Of a DNA stretch of 64,000 bases, positions 25,433 to 34,633 are shown in pieces. The stretch is from assembly GCA_963771305.1 (NCBI GenBank), contig CAVYTS010000035.1, positions 287,889 through 351,888 on the forward strand. The letters are read 5' to 3'. The number at the start of each line of letters is the position of its first letter. Position 1 is the stretch's first letter. The position numbers and the translations under genes were made by a program. The DNA comes from CAJCIT01 sp963771305. Its GTDB lineage: Bacteria; Acidobacteriota; Terriglobia; Bryobacterales; Bryobacteraceae. The notes beneath the pieces were generated by a model. It was not told the DNA's origin. It did not search any database and worked only from the letters and a program-made list of their open reading frames with translations.

Positions 25433-26425
25433 CTACGCCAGGTGAACTTCTTGCCCGATTTCGCGCACGCAGATTCGGTCGGGCCGGTTGCCAGCCGCTT
25501 CTAAAATTCGCTCAATCGGTTCATGAAAAGGTTCCCGGCTTAGTTGGAACGTTTGGTGGTGAACCGGCATGACGAACTCCGAACCCGCATGATTCGCCAT
25601 CGTCCAGGCCTGCTCGGGATTGCAATGAACACGAATCCACGGGTCATATGCTCCCACCGGCATGATGGCGAGGTCAAACTCCCTCGATGACTTGAGCTGT
25701 TTGAAGGAGTCGGTGTAGGCCGTGTCTCCTCCAAACAGGATCCGATACCGGCCAACCTCCACGACGTAACCGTTGTAGCCGCGATAGCTGTCGCTGCGCA
25801 TTCGCGCGCCCCAGTGGTTTACTTGGAAGGCTGTCACCAGGGCTGGGCCGACACGCCGGCTTTCGCCCCACTTCAGTTCATGGACGGCCTGGTAACGCTT
25901 CAGGCGGAGCAGGTCGCTGGTGCTCGCCGCCGTGACAATCGACGTGTGCTTGTTCTCCAGCGCCTTCAAACTCGGCACATCGAAATGATCCATGTGGGCG
26001 TGAGAAAGCAGGATCAACTGCGGCACCGGAAGTTCGTGCAGCCCCGTCGCTGGATCCATCAATCGTTTCAATCCAACCGTGACTGGTCCCAGGTTCAATC
26101 CCACTCTGGTGCTGAATACCGGATCAGTCAAAAAGAAGAAGCCATCGGCCTTCACCAACACGGTGCTGTGGCCGAGCCATGCCGCGTGAAGTCCCTGGTC
26201 CGGCCAAGATGCTGGGTGCGGCCGATGCGCGGGAGGCAGCACGGGCCTGCCAATCTCTTTCGAGACTTGTTGCCAAAAGCCCGGAGCAGCCCGATGGACC
26301 AACGCTCCTGTGCCGATAACACCGGCTCCGCCACTGAGCAAACTGCGCCGCAACACCTTTCGCAGGCGCAACGCACGTTCTTGGCGGCTCGTAGGGCTGT
26401 TGGGACCTTGGTGCATCACCGGCAT
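25433..26425 (-). CDS. MBL-fold metal-dependent hydrolase (UlaG/NAPE-PLD-like), probably exported
   Basis: 330 aa. The N-terminus contains RRSLLSGGAGVIGTGALV, an arginine pair followed by a hydrophobic stretch, which may be a Tat-type signal. The metallo-beta-lactamase motif is SHAHMDHFD; further metal ligands are expected in NHWGAR and GGDTAYTD. The block AAWLGHSTVLVKADGFFFLT (lactamase B_2 type) resembles RomA/NAPE-PLD proteins. The substrate could be an N-acyl phospholipid or a lactone. It stands alone. Confidence 0.88.
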   Translation of the reverse strand: MPVMHQGPNSPTSRQERALRLRKVLRRSLLSGGAGVIGTGALVHRAAPGFWQQVSKEIGRPVLPPAHRPHPASWPDQGLHAAWLGHSTVLVKADGFFFLTDPVFSTRVGLNLGPVTVGLKRLMDPATGLHELPVPQLILLSHAHMDHFDVPSLKALENKHTSIVTAASTSDLLRLKRYQAVHELKWGESRRVGPALVTAFQVNHWGARMRSDSYRGYNGYVVEVGRYRILFGGDTAYTDSFKQLKSSREFDLAIMPVGAYDPWIRVHCNPEQAWTMANHAGSEFVMPVHHQTFQLSREPFHEPIERILEAAGNRPDRICVREIGQEVHLA

Positions 26426-26556
26426 CCACGAGCGTAGCGCACCGCTGTTTCTCTCTTCCCTGCGGGCGCTGAACCCGCCCTACCGTTCCGCCGGGCTGTC
26501 CTGCTTTAGCTGGTACCATGGTCTTAATCTTCGATTCAGCGTCGAAGGCGAGATTT

Positions 26557-27030
26557 ATGCGCACTTTTAGCTTGCTTGCTGCTTTTGCAATCACCTTCCT
26601 TGCCTCCTCGGCGCGGGCTCAGTACGTTCCCGAGCCAAACCCTGCTAATAAGCCATATGTTTTTCTGGGCGGTGACAAGCCCAAGAAGGGTGCTCCGGCC
26701 ACCTCGCGAGCCGTCAAAGGAGTGGTCGTCGATGAGGCAGGTAAACCGGTCCAGGGTGCCATGGTCACGCTACTTGACTTGAGGACCAAGGAGAAGTGGA
26801 CCATCGACACCAAGGCCGATGGCAAGTACAACTTTGACGAGCTGAGTTTTGTTGTCGATTACGAAGTTTCAGCGAAACATGGTTCAAGCGTCAGCGGTGC
26901 GAAAAAGCTAAGCCAGTATGATCGCACCCCGTTGGTTGTTCGTAACCTCGAGCTTGCTCCGGCGAATGCCACCAATGCTGCAGCTGCAACGCCGGCCAAT
27001 TCCACTGCCCCTCCTCCGCCCAAGAAGTAA
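26557..27030 (+). CDS. Exported carboxypeptidase-regulatory-like domain protein
   Basis: 157 aa from the ATG at 26557 (MRTFSLLAAFAITFLASSAR is the signal peptide). A single beta-sandwich repeat follows: VKGVVVDEAGKPVQGAMVTL, DLRTKEKWTIDT, KADGKYNFDELSF, typical of CarboxypepD_reg. The C-terminus is low-complexity Ala/Asn/Pro ending PPPPKK. It probably acts in the periplasm or on the surface. It lies 27 bp upstream of the cytochrome c gene and may be co-transcribed. Confidence 0.82.
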   Translation: MRTFSLLAAFAITFLASSARAQYVPEPNPANKPYVFLGGDKPKKGAPATSRAVKGVVVDEAGKPVQGAMVTLLDLRTKEKWTIDTKADGKYNFDELSFVVDYEVSAKHGSSVSGAKKLSQYDRTPLVVRNLELAPANATNAAAATPANSTAPPPPKK

Positions 27031-27057
27031 CCACTCACTCGATCGAAGGTCTATTAA

Positions 27058-27573
27058 ATGAAATTCCTGTTTGGTGTCATGGTAGGTGTCATTCTCCTGC
27101 CCCTGATTGCATTCTTCTGGGTCAAGTCTGGTGAGGTGCAGGTCGCGACAGCCGCGCCGCCCCTCCCGTTTGAACGCAAACTCGCCCACATGGCGCTGGA
27201 TGCCCGTATTTCGAAAGAGGCGCCCGCCCAGTCTCCTGTGCCTGCCAGCGAAAGCAACCTTCTGGCTGGCGCGAAACTCTACCGCGAGCACTGTGAAGTG
27301 TGTCACGGCTCGACTTCGGAGAATAAAACGGCTATTGCAAAAGGAATGTTTCCAGTCCCTCCGCTATTGCTGCATGGCAAAGGCGTCACCGACGATCCGG
27401 CCGGCGAAACGTATTGGAAGGTTGCGAATGGAATTCGGCTCACCGGCATGCCTGGCTTCCGTGGCTCGCTAAACGACGAACAAATGTGGCAGATTAGCCA
27501 GCTGCTTGCCACCGCTGACAAGCTTCCACCCAGCGTCACTGCTGCTCTCCAGCAGCCGCCTGCTTCAAACTGA
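27058..27573 (+). CDS. Membrane-anchored class I cytochrome c
   Basis: 171 aa. An N-terminal hydrophobic segment (FLFGVMVGVILLPLIAFFWV) anchors or exports it. The haem motif is C79-E-V-C-H83, and the likely axial Met lies in LTGMPGFRG. LNDEQMWQISQLLATADKLP is the closing helix. An electron carrier of the c551/c6 type; the partner is not evident. The last 9 bp overlap the convergent epimerase gene. Confidence 0.92.
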   Translation: MKFLFGVMVGVILLPLIAFFWVKSGEVQVATAAPPLPFERKLAHMALDARISKEAPAQSPVPASESNLLAGAKLYREHCEVCHGSTSENKTAIAKGMFPVPPLLLHGKGVTDDPAGETYWKVANGIRLTGMPGFRGSLNDEQMWQISQLLATADKLPPSVTAALQQPPASN

Positions 27574-28557
27574 ATTGGCGCCGTCGTCGGCTCTGATCCA
27601 AAACTGCTCTTCCCAACTTTCACCCGGTCCCACCTCTTGCAGGCCGTCGTATTTGCCTGCGTGGGCCAGATTAAAGGCATTCGTGATCGCCGTCATCGGC
27701 TCAAAGCAGAGGAACGGCTTGCCCGGTGGTGCGTAGAGCACTGCTACTTGGAATCGTGGACCAAAACCTACCTCAAGCGAGTGACCGCCGCCATCGGCAC
27801 GAAAAATCGCATCGCCGCCTGGTGTGCGAACTAGGCTCGTGAAACCGTCGTCGAATGAACGCCCCGCCAAGTCGAAAGAGCGCTCCGAATCCCACGCCTC
27901 AGTTTCGCCGGTGGGGAGCATTTCAGAATCCAGCAGCAAGCGGCTCCGTACCGGCAGACTAACCCGGCAGCTGTCCCGGTCACCGCCGGGAACACCGAAA
28001 TACGGATGAAACCCCATCGATAGCGGCAACGCTTCTTCAGCATGGTTGGCTGCGTGAAGCCTGATCCTCAGCTCACCTTCGCGCAATGAGTGAGTCATTG
28101 TAAGCGTATGCGGGAACGGGAATTGCGCCAGCCAATCCGAACGCTCGGCAAGGTCAAGCCGGCTTGTCACCCAGGCTTCCGATTCATTCGCCGCCAGCTC
28201 GGTGATGGTCCAGGCAGCGAACAGAACCAGTCCGTGAATCGGATGCCCAAAGGCATCTCGCCGGATATTGTCAACTGCAGGATCGATATTGTGTGGCCGC
28301 CCGTTTACCCAATACTGGTTGGCGGAAAGGCGGTTGGCCCACGGCGCTAGAAACGGAATGCCGCCCATGACGGGATTCTGTTTGAGCTCGGCCGGACTCT
28401 TATATGGGGTCCAGAGAACGCTGCGGCCGCCCACCGTGAACTCATAGGCGATGTTCCCAACGGAAGGGACAATCGAAACATTCGCCTGCCGTGCATCATC
28501 GTGCAGTCGAACCACATTGATGCCATCTACCTTGACGCGTTCAGCCCGGTAGGCCAT
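27565..28557 (-). CDS. Aldose 1-epimerase family protein
   Basis: 330 aa. Galactose-mutarotase-like beta-sandwich: GGIPFLAPWANRL, then AFGHPIHGLVLFAAW (with the catalytic His region), GFHPYFGVPGGD and FCFEP-like FLCFEPMTAITNAFN. It would interconvert alpha and beta anomers of a sugar or sugar phosphate. The gene has no sugar-pathway neighbours. It precedes no operon partner and is convergent with the cytochrome gene. Confidence 0.88.
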   Translation of the reverse strand: MAYRAERVKVDGINVVRLHDDARQANVSIVPSVGNIAYEFTVGGRSVLWTPYKSPAELKQNPVMGGIPFLAPWANRLSANQYWVNGRPHNIDPAVDNIRRDAFGHPIHGLVLFAAWTITELAANESEAWVTSRLDLAERSDWLAQFPFPHTLTMTHSLREGELRIRLHAANHAEEALPLSMGFHPYFGVPGGDRDSCRVSLPVRSRLLLDSEMLPTGETEAWDSERSFDLAGRSFDDGFTSLVRTPGGDAIFRADGGGHSLEVGFGPRFQVAVLYAPPGKPFLCFEPMTAITNAFNLAHAGKYDGLQEVGPGESWEEQFWIRADDGANSV

Positions 28558-28561
28558 ACTG

Positions 28562-29869
28562 TCAATGGTAACTGGCGGCTAGCTGCCGTTGGCTTTCTGG
28601 CAGTTGATCCGAGAAGTCCCCGATGTTACCGGCTGAGTCGAAGGGTACTTCAATCACGTCGGAGACCACCTCTGCCATAGGTGATAGATGCGGTATCAAG
28701 CTCTCACTGACCCATGCTTGCTGCAGTTCCAGGGTGTTGCGGATGCGGCAATAGGTGACCGTGTTCAAGTCAATCTTCCCCACCGTTGGAGCAATCCGCT
28801 CCAGGCACTCCCGGTCCGTCGGAAAATGGACCGGCGTTCGAATTGCTGAGGGAGTAGACGCAGTCAAGGAATTCAGTGCCGTGGGATGCCAGTCAATCCC
28901 CGCTAACAGCCGGTCATGAACAATATCCGCCATGCCCAATCCAACCCCGTTGCCATAGGTATTGGAAGTGAGGCCCCGCGCATAGATCCGATGCACGATG
29001 GGCGTGTCGGGGAAAGGATTGTATTGGGCTTGAACACTGCGATTGATCACCTTCGTGTCCATGCCCGCGCCACTGATATTCTTGCCGATTTCATCCACGA
29101 TCAGGATGTCAATTTCCGAAGCCGGCAACTTGCCCATCCACGACTTCACCGTTCGTAGCAGCTCTTCTTCGTGCTTCAACATAGCACTGGCGCCTGCCGA
29201 ACTGACAGCTACGAGTCCAGCTGTTTCGTGCTGTGCGCCCTCCAGCACAGCCAGGCCGCCGAGAACCTTCCCCGTCTCCAGCACCTTCGTCCCGACGCTG
29301 CGGATGACCTGCTCCAGGCCCATCCGATACGCGAAAGTATGATACTGCTGCGCACCAGCCAACTTTCCCAAACCGATCGCCATCATTTTGAACAGCCCGC
29401 TCTCGATGTCGCCAGAAAAATCGGTGTGCCATTTGACGCGTCCAACCAGAAAAACCGCGTCGCTCTGATAGGCGTTCTTGTCCAAGAAGACTTCAATGCC
29501 TTCCGCGGTCTTCCCAACGTTGACCACATCCAGCGAACTCACTACTGGAGCCCCCATCGTGCTCTCGTCGATCCCGTAGTGAGCCAGCACATCCGCTTGT
29601 CCCGCAGCCGTTGCAGCACCGTGGCTGCCCATAGCCGGAAACAGGAAGGGCCGCGCACCACGCGCCTTCCAGAATTCAATCACCGACTTGACAATCGTCG
29701 CGATGTTTGCAATGCCGCGGCTCCCAACGCCGACGGCAATTCGCGCACCCGGCGGGACCCTGCTGACAAAATCAGCGTTCCCCATCTCTCGTTCAATGTG
29801 CGCGGGAATATCAGGAATACGGCGGCTTGGAAAGCGCTGCTCAACGAGCGCGAACCTGGGAAGAATCAT
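28562..29869 (-). CDS. LarA-like / DUF2088 domain protein
   Basis: 435 aa from the ATG at 29869; the frame is open to 29977. GGAGGG touches the ATG, closer than usual, so the start could be a few codons later. The lactate racemase N-terminal-like region shows GARIAVGVGSRGIANIATI, FLFPAMGSHGAATAAGQ, VGRVKWHTDFSGDIESGLFK and IDILIVDEIGKNISGAGMDT. Conserved His/Lys residues that bind the nickel pincer cofactor in LarA are partly present, but no larB/C/E maturation genes lie nearby. A lyase or racemase on hydroxy-acids is plausible; the substrate is unknown. Confidence 0.8.
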   Translation of the reverse strand: MILPRFALVEQRFPSRRIPDIPAHIEREMGNADFVSRVPPGARIAVGVGSRGIANIATIVKSVIEFWKARGARPFLFPAMGSHGAATAAGQADVLAHYGIDESTMGAPVVSSLDVVNVGKTAEGIEVFLDKNAYQSDAVFLVGRVKWHTDFSGDIESGLFKMMAIGLGKLAGAQQYHTFAYRMGLEQVIRSVGTKVLETGKVLGGLAVLEGAQHETAGLVAVSSAGASAMLKHEEELLRTVKSWMGKLPASEIDILIVDEIGKNISGAGMDTKVINRSVQAQYNPFPDTPIVHRIYARGLTSNTYGNGVGLGMADIVHDRLLAGIDWHPTALNSLTASTPSAIRTPVHFPTDRECLERIAPTVGKIDLNTVTYCRIRNTLELQQAWVSESLIPHLSPMAEVVSDVIEVPFDSAGNIGDFSDQLPESQRQLAASYH

Positions 29870-29958
29870 CCCTCCAGCATATAGCTGTTGCGGGCATTCC
29901 AGCAGCCGTTCGCAGCGAAGTGAAGGGCACGTCTTCGACCCTCGAACGATAATGTCTT

Positions 29959-32064
29959 TTGGACCCGCTCCCAGCATCCCCGCCCCGCCGCAGGCATTTT
30001 GGTACTCCGGCCCTGTACAGCCTCACTATTTTTCTGGGTGCTTTTCTTCTTTTCCTCATTGAGCCCATCATCGCGAAACGACTCCTGCCCTGGTTTGGCG
30101 GAAGCGCCGCCGTGTGGATCACCTGCCTGGTCTTCTTCCAGACCGCCTTACTATTCGGCTACCTCTATGCCGACTTCACTACCCGTCACATCGCCATCCA
30201 TCGCCGCATCGCGCTTCACATCGTCCTGTTAGCAGCCAGCCTCCTCTTTCTTCCGATTGCGCTGAGCCCCTATTGGAAGACCGGGGCCGGCGAGCCCACC
30301 TGGCGAATCCTCGCCCTCTTAACCGCCTCCATCGGCCTGCCCTTCCTCTTACTCGGCGCAACCGGCCCGCTCGTTCAGGATTGGTACGCCCGCGCTCTAC
30401 CCGGCATCCCGCCCTATCGTCTCTTTTCGCTCTCGAACCTCGCCTCCTTGCTCGCCCTGGTGAGCTACCCGTTTCTCCTCGAACCGCTCACCTCCGGCCG
30501 CACCCAACTGTTGAGTTGGTCCATCCTTTTCGCGTTCTTTGTGATCCTTTGCGCCTGGACAGCATGGCAAGGCCGAAACTCCCCCGATCCCCCACTCCCA
30601 CTTCGGGGACAGTCCGCTATGTCCCCAAGCCCTGTCTGGCCCCGCCGCCTGCTTTGGATCAGCCTCGCCGCCTGCGGTTCCACGCTGTTGCTGGCGGTAA
30701 CTAACCATCTCTGTCAGAACATCGCGCCAGTCCCGCTGCTCTGGGTGGTCCCGCTCGCCCTCTACTTGCTGACCTTCGTCGTTGCCTTCAACCGCCTCAA
30801 CTGGTACCCCCGCTGGTGGATCCTCCGCTTGCTGGTCGTCACGCTCGCTGCCATGGGGTATGCGCTGTACGACGTCGATGCCATTGAGGCGGCCCCGGTG
30901 TACGTTCCTGTCTTCTGCATCGGTCTCTTCATCGCGTGCTGGTTCTGCCACGGCGAACTGAACAGCCTCCGGCCGGATCTCCGCTACCTCACGTCGTTCT
31001 ATCTCGCCATCGCCTTCGGAGGGGCCCTCGGCGCAATCTTTGTCGGTCTCATAGCCCCCCAAATCTTCGACAATCTCTACGAAATGCCGGTGGCCTTGTT
31101 ACTGACCGCCGTGCTGGCCTCGATTCTCAACTGGAATACTCACGGCGACCAACGCTGGCCGGCCCGCGCCCTCTGGGCCGCCGTTTCCATCGCCATGGCC
31201 ATCGTCCTCGTCATGCAGGTACAGGGCTACCAGCGCGACTCCATCGCCATGATGCGCAGCTTCTATGGCGCGCTCCGCGTCACCCAGTCGCGCAACATCG
31301 GGCCGCAGCAGCAGCGCACGCTCTTTCACGGCACCATTACCCACGGCTCGCAATATCTGTTACCTCCGCTCCGTTCCCAGCCCACCACCTACTACACCCG
31401 CCGCTCGGGCGCCGGATACGCCCTGCGTTTCTGCTGCACTTGGCCCAAACGCGTCGGCATCATTGGACTGGGCGCGGGCACGCTCGCCACCTACGGCCTC
31501 CCGGGCGATTCCTTCCGCTTCTACGAGATCAATCCACAGGTCATCCAGATCGCCCAGTCGCTCTTCACCTATCTGCGGGATTCCAAAGCCAAGATCGACA
31601 TCATTCCCGGCGACGCCCGCCTCTCCCTCGAAGCCGAGCCGCCTCAGGAATTCGACGTCCTCGTCATTGACGCATTCTCCGGTGACGCCATCCCCGTACA
31701 CCTGCTCACCCGTGAAGCCGTGGCCCTCTATCTCCGCCACCTGCAGCCCAATGGAATCCTGGCCTTCCACGTTTCGAACAACTACTTGCGCCTCGCACCC
31801 GTCGTCGAGCGCCTTGCCGAAGCCTTTGGCTATAAGTGCTTCATGGTCGAGACCGAAGCCAACACAGAAGACCTGTCCGCCGCCTCCCAATGGGTCCTCG
31901 TTACGCGCAAGCACAGCTTCATCCAACTCCTCGGTCTCTCGCTCGCCGGTGAGATCGTCCCCGTCCCACCCGGCCTGCCGGTCTGGAACGACGACTACAA
32001 CAACCTCTTCCAGGTCCTGGCGCCAATCTTGCCTGAAAAGAGCCAGGAAACGCCAAAGCCCTGA
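29959..32064 (+). CDS. Membrane protein with C-terminal spermidine synthase-like domain
   Basis: 701 aa. About ten to twelve membrane helices (residues about 18-430) start with LTIFLGAFLLFLIEPIIAKR and include LLWVVPLALYLLTFVVAFN. The C-terminal Rossmann-fold methyltransferase-like domain (about 480-660) shows VGIIGLGAGTLATYG, FRFYEINPQVI and DVLVIDAFSGDAIPVHLLT, the fused MFS/spermidine synthase arrangement. Whether such proteins make polyamines is unproven. The first in-frame start is TTG at 29959; an ATG at 29952 lies in another frame, so the true N-terminus or a small frameshift is uncertain. Confidence 0.87.
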   Translation: MDPLPASPPRRRHFGTPALYSLTIFLGAFLLFLIEPIIAKRLLPWFGGSAAVWITCLVFFQTALLFGYLYADFTTRHIAIHRRIALHIVLLAASLLFLPIALSPYWKTGAGEPTWRILALLTASIGLPFLLLGATGPLVQDWYARALPGIPPYRLFSLSNLASLLALVSYPFLLEPLTSGRTQLLSWSILFAFFVILCAWTAWQGRNSPDPPLPLRGQSAMSPSPVWPRRLLWISLAACGSTLLLAVTNHLCQNIAPVPLLWVVPLALYLLTFVVAFNRLNWYPRWWILRLLVVTLAAMGYALYDVDAIEAAPVYVPVFCIGLFIACWFCHGELNSLRPDLRYLTSFYLAIAFGGALGAIFVGLIAPQIFDNLYEMPVALLLTAVLASILNWNTHGDQRWPARALWAAVSIAMAIVLVMQVQGYQRDSIAMMRSFYGALRVTQSRNIGPQQQRTLFHGTITHGSQYLLPPLRSQPTTYYTRRSGAGYALRFCCTWPKRVGIIGLGAGTLATYGLPGDSFRFYEINPQVIQIAQSLFTYLRDSKAKIDIIPGDARLSLEAEPPQEFDVLVIDAFSGDAIPVHLLTREAVALYLRHLQPNGILAFHVSNNYLRLAPVVERLAEAFGYKCFMVETEANTEDLSAASQWVLVTRKHSFIQLLGLSLAGEIVPVPPGLPVWNDDYNNLFQVLAPILPEKSQETPKP

Positions 32065-32128
32065 AGCGTAAGCGGCCGTTTGTACTGACGCGATGTAAAC
32101 TCCAAGTGATCGTCGAGAGCTTAAACCT

Positions 32129-33292
32129 ATGCCCAATCTTTCTAGACGGACCTTATTCGCTGCGGCCGGATCCGTTGCCCTCGCCGCTCGTGCGCAGCAA
32201 GCCAGCTCCTACAAGAAGCCGGTGCTGATTTGCGCGGCGAACGGCTATGCCTACCTGGAAGCCGCCTACGAGGCCCTGAAGAACGGCGAAGACACGCTCG
32301 ATGCTGCCATCCGTGTGGTCCGAGGACCAGAAGAGGATCCCAATGACGACAGCGTCGGATATGGCGGGCTGCCTAACGAGGAAGGCGTAGTCGAACTGGA
32401 TGCCTGCTGCATGCATGGGCCCACCTACCAGGCCGGCTCCGTAGGCGCCGTGCGCAACATCATGAACGTCTCGATGCTGGCCAAGGCTGTGATGAATCAC
32501 ACCGGCCACGTGATGCTCGTCGGCGAGGGCGCCGAGAAGTTTGGCTATGCCGTTGGCTTTCAAAAGAAGGATTTGCTGACCGACCATTCACGCCGCATCT
32601 GGCTGCTCTGGAAAGAGACTCACTCCGACCAGGACTGGTGGGGGCCCGGTGTAGGCGCGCCTGGATGGAAACCGCCTCTCGCACCGGGCCACGCCCAGAA
32701 TCTGGAGGAGCGAATCCAGCGCCTCTATGCGAAAGCCGAGGCTCTCGGGATTGAACCCGAGCGCCGCATGGATGCCATCCATAAAGTCCTGTACCCCCCA
32801 ACTGGCACCATCCACTGTTCGGCGCTGAATGAGAAGGGCGAACTTTCCGGCATCACCACCACCAGCGGGCTGGCGTGGAAAATTCCGGGCCGGGTGGGCG
32901 ACTCGCCCATCATCGGCGCCGGCTGTTATACCGACCCGGAGGTGGGCTCAGCCGGAGCAACTGGGAATGGCGAGGAGAACATCAAGGTGGCCGGCGCCCA
33001 CACCATTGTCGATAACATGCGCCACGGCATGACACCGGAGGAAGCCGGTCTGGACGCATTGCAGCGCATTGTCCGCTTCCATCGAAATGACATGACGCAG
33101 CTGCGCTACATCGGCATGACCTATTACGTTCTGCGGAAGGACGGCGCTTATGCCAGCGTCACCCTATGGGGCCGGACGGGCGAGGGCACGAAGTTCGCCA
33201 TCCACGATGGCACGCGCCGGCTGGAGAAGTGCAAATCACTGCTCCAAGGCGACCCGATCGACTGGCCCCCCACGCCGCAGCTACCCGAGTAG
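32129..33292 (+). CDS. N4-(beta-N-acetylglucosaminyl)-L-asparaginase-like Ntn hydrolase, Tat-exported
   Basis: 387 aa. The Tat signal SRRTLFAAAGSVALAARA is at the N-terminus. The glycosylasparaginase fold is seen in ANGYAYLEAAYEALKNGEDT, LDAAIRVV, GYGGLPNEEGVVELDA and the self-cleavage site TGTIHCSALNEKGELSG, where Thr227 should become the nucleophile. In most family members Asp precedes this Thr; here it is Gly226. IIGAGCYTDPEVGSAGATG and GNGE complete the active site. It probably removes N-linked sugar-asparagine or cleaves related amides in the periplasm. Confidence 0.9.
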   Translation: MPNLSRRTLFAAAGSVALAARAQQASSYKKPVLICAANGYAYLEAAYEALKNGEDTLDAAIRVVRGPEEDPNDDSVGYGGLPNEEGVVELDACCMHGPTYQAGSVGAVRNIMNVSMLAKAVMNHTGHVMLVGEGAEKFGYAVGFQKKDLLTDHSRRIWLLWKETHSDQDWWGPGVGAPGWKPPLAPGHAQNLEERIQRLYAKAEALGIEPERRMDAIHKVLYPPTGTIHCSALNEKGELSGITTTSGLAWKIPGRVGDSPIIGAGCYTDPEVGSAGATGNGEENIKVAGAHTIVDNMRHGMTPEEAGLDALQRIVRFHRNDMTQLRYIGMTYYVLRKDGAYASVTLWGRTGEGTKFAIHDGTRRLEKCKSLLQGDPIDWPPTPQLPE

Positions 33293-33379
33293 TTGCCGCG
33301 GCTTTCGGGAATCAGCAACTCATTACGAAGTAATACAAGCGCTTCCGAGGCGCGCGCGTCAGCAAGCGCTTTCCTGCCC

Positions 33380-33880
33380 TCACTCCGACAAAATCGGTTC
33401 GTGCACGTCCCGTGCCTTTGGCCGAAGTTCCTGATGCCGATCCAGGTACCGGACACAGGCGTTCCAGCGCAGAAGCGCGTCATCGTTACCCGGCGGACGC
33501 AGCTGCTCGGCTTCTTCGAAATGATGAAGGGCATTGACGAGCCAATCGTAGACGTCGCCACCGGAACCCATTGCACCAGCGCCGTGGAGCGCTTTCGCAC
33601 GACGCTCCCACACAATACCGGCGTAATAAGCCCGATCGTAGGGCGCTTCGAGGGCGGAAATCTCGTTCTGGGCGGTCGCAAACGCACGCTTGTCCTGGTG
33701 GATCTGGTCGGTCAGCGCCAGGATCAGGCTGACGCGCGCCTGCCGGTTCTCCCGGTCTACGGCGAGGATGTCGCGACAGATGCTTTCGGCTTCGCTCGGT
33801 TCGTTCAGCAATCGATAACGCTCCGCTTTCGCCAGTGAGCCGTCTATGCTGTCCCGTGAAATGGGTTTTAGCGCGAACAT
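33380..33880 (-). CDS. TPR-like protein at the end of the sdh operon
   Basis: 166 aa, AAGGAGG 5 nt before the ATG. Helical with TPR-like pairs: SLAKAERYRLLNEPSEAESI, RDILAVDRENRQARVSLILA and later ALHHFEEAEQLRPPGNDDAL. It follows sdhB by 15 bp on the same strand, so it is likely co-transcribed. A role in Sdh assembly is possible but is inference from position only. Confidence 0.72.
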   Translation of the reverse strand: MFALKPISRDSIDGSLAKAERYRLLNEPSEAESICRDILAVDRENRQARVSLILALTDQIHQDKRAFATAQNEISALEAPYDRAYYAGIVWERRAKALHGAGAMGSGGDVYDWLVNALHHFEEAEQLRPPGNDDALLRWNACVRYLDRHQELRPKARDVHEPILSE

Positions 33881-33895
33881 AAAACCTCCTTCGAG

Positions 33896-34633
33896 CTAAA
33901 TAATATGGAACAACTGCTTAATCGGATCGAAGAACTTGTCCACGACCCGTTCCTTGAGTGGAATGATCGCGTTTTCGGTAATTGTAATCGATTCCGGGCA
34001 TACCTGGCGGCAGCACGTCGTGATGTTACAGTAGCCGATGTTGTGCTTCTTCTTTAAGTCGCTCACGCGATCCTCCGTATCCAAAGGATGCATCTCCAGC
34101 GCAGCAGCGTACACCAGGTAGCGTGGGCCGATAAACTCATCGTGCTTGTGGTGTTCCCGCAGCACGTGGCACACATCCTGGCACAGAAAGCATTCGATGC
34201 ACTTGCGGAACTCCTGCACGCGTTCGACATCGGCCTGCTGCATGCGCCATGTGCCGTCCGGCGCATCGGGCAAACGAGGCCTGAATTTCCGGATGGTCTT
34301 CTTCACCTCAAAATTCCACGAGACGTCCGTGACCAGATCCCGGATTACGGGAAACGCGTGCATCGGCTCGACAATCACCGGCATATCCAGGTTGAGATTG
34401 CTCAGCCGCGTCATGCACATCAGCCTGGGCACGCCGTTGATCTCGGCCGAACACGAGCCGCATTTGCCTGCCTTGCAGTTCCATCGAACGGCTAGATCGG
34501 GCGCTTGCTGAGCCTGTATGCGGTGTACCGCGTCCAGAACCACCATGCCCTCGTCAACTGGCGTGACAAAGTCCTGGAATTGGCCACCGGCCGGATCACC
34601 GCGCCAGATTCGAAACATCGCTTGTGTGGCCAT
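33896..34633 (-). CDS. sdhB: Succinate dehydrogenase/fumarate reductase iron-sulfur subunit
   Basis: 245 aa. The N-terminal plant-type ferredoxin domain has the 2Fe-2S ligands CKAGKCGSC and a later Cys in LMCM. The C-terminal domain holds the 4Fe-4S ligands CIECFLCQDVC and the cluster motif CNITTCCRQVCPE. Lys-rich linker VKKTIRKFRPRLP is typical of the non-classical Sdh1 type found in actinobacteria. The start abuts the sdhA stop with no gap. Transfers electrons from SdhA to the membrane anchor. Confidence 0.95.
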   Translation of the reverse strand: MATQAMFRIWRGDPAGGQFQDFVTPVDEGMVVLDAVHRIQAQQAPDLAVRWNCKAGKCGSCSAEINGVPRLMCMTRLSNLNLDMPVIVEPMHAFPVIRDLVTDVSWNFEVKKTIRKFRPRLPDAPDGTWRMQQADVERVQEFRKCIECFLCQDVCHVLREHHKHDEFIGPRYLVYAAALEMHPLDTEDRVSDLKKKHNIGYCNITTCCRQVCPESITITENAIIPLKERVVDKFFDPIKQLFHII

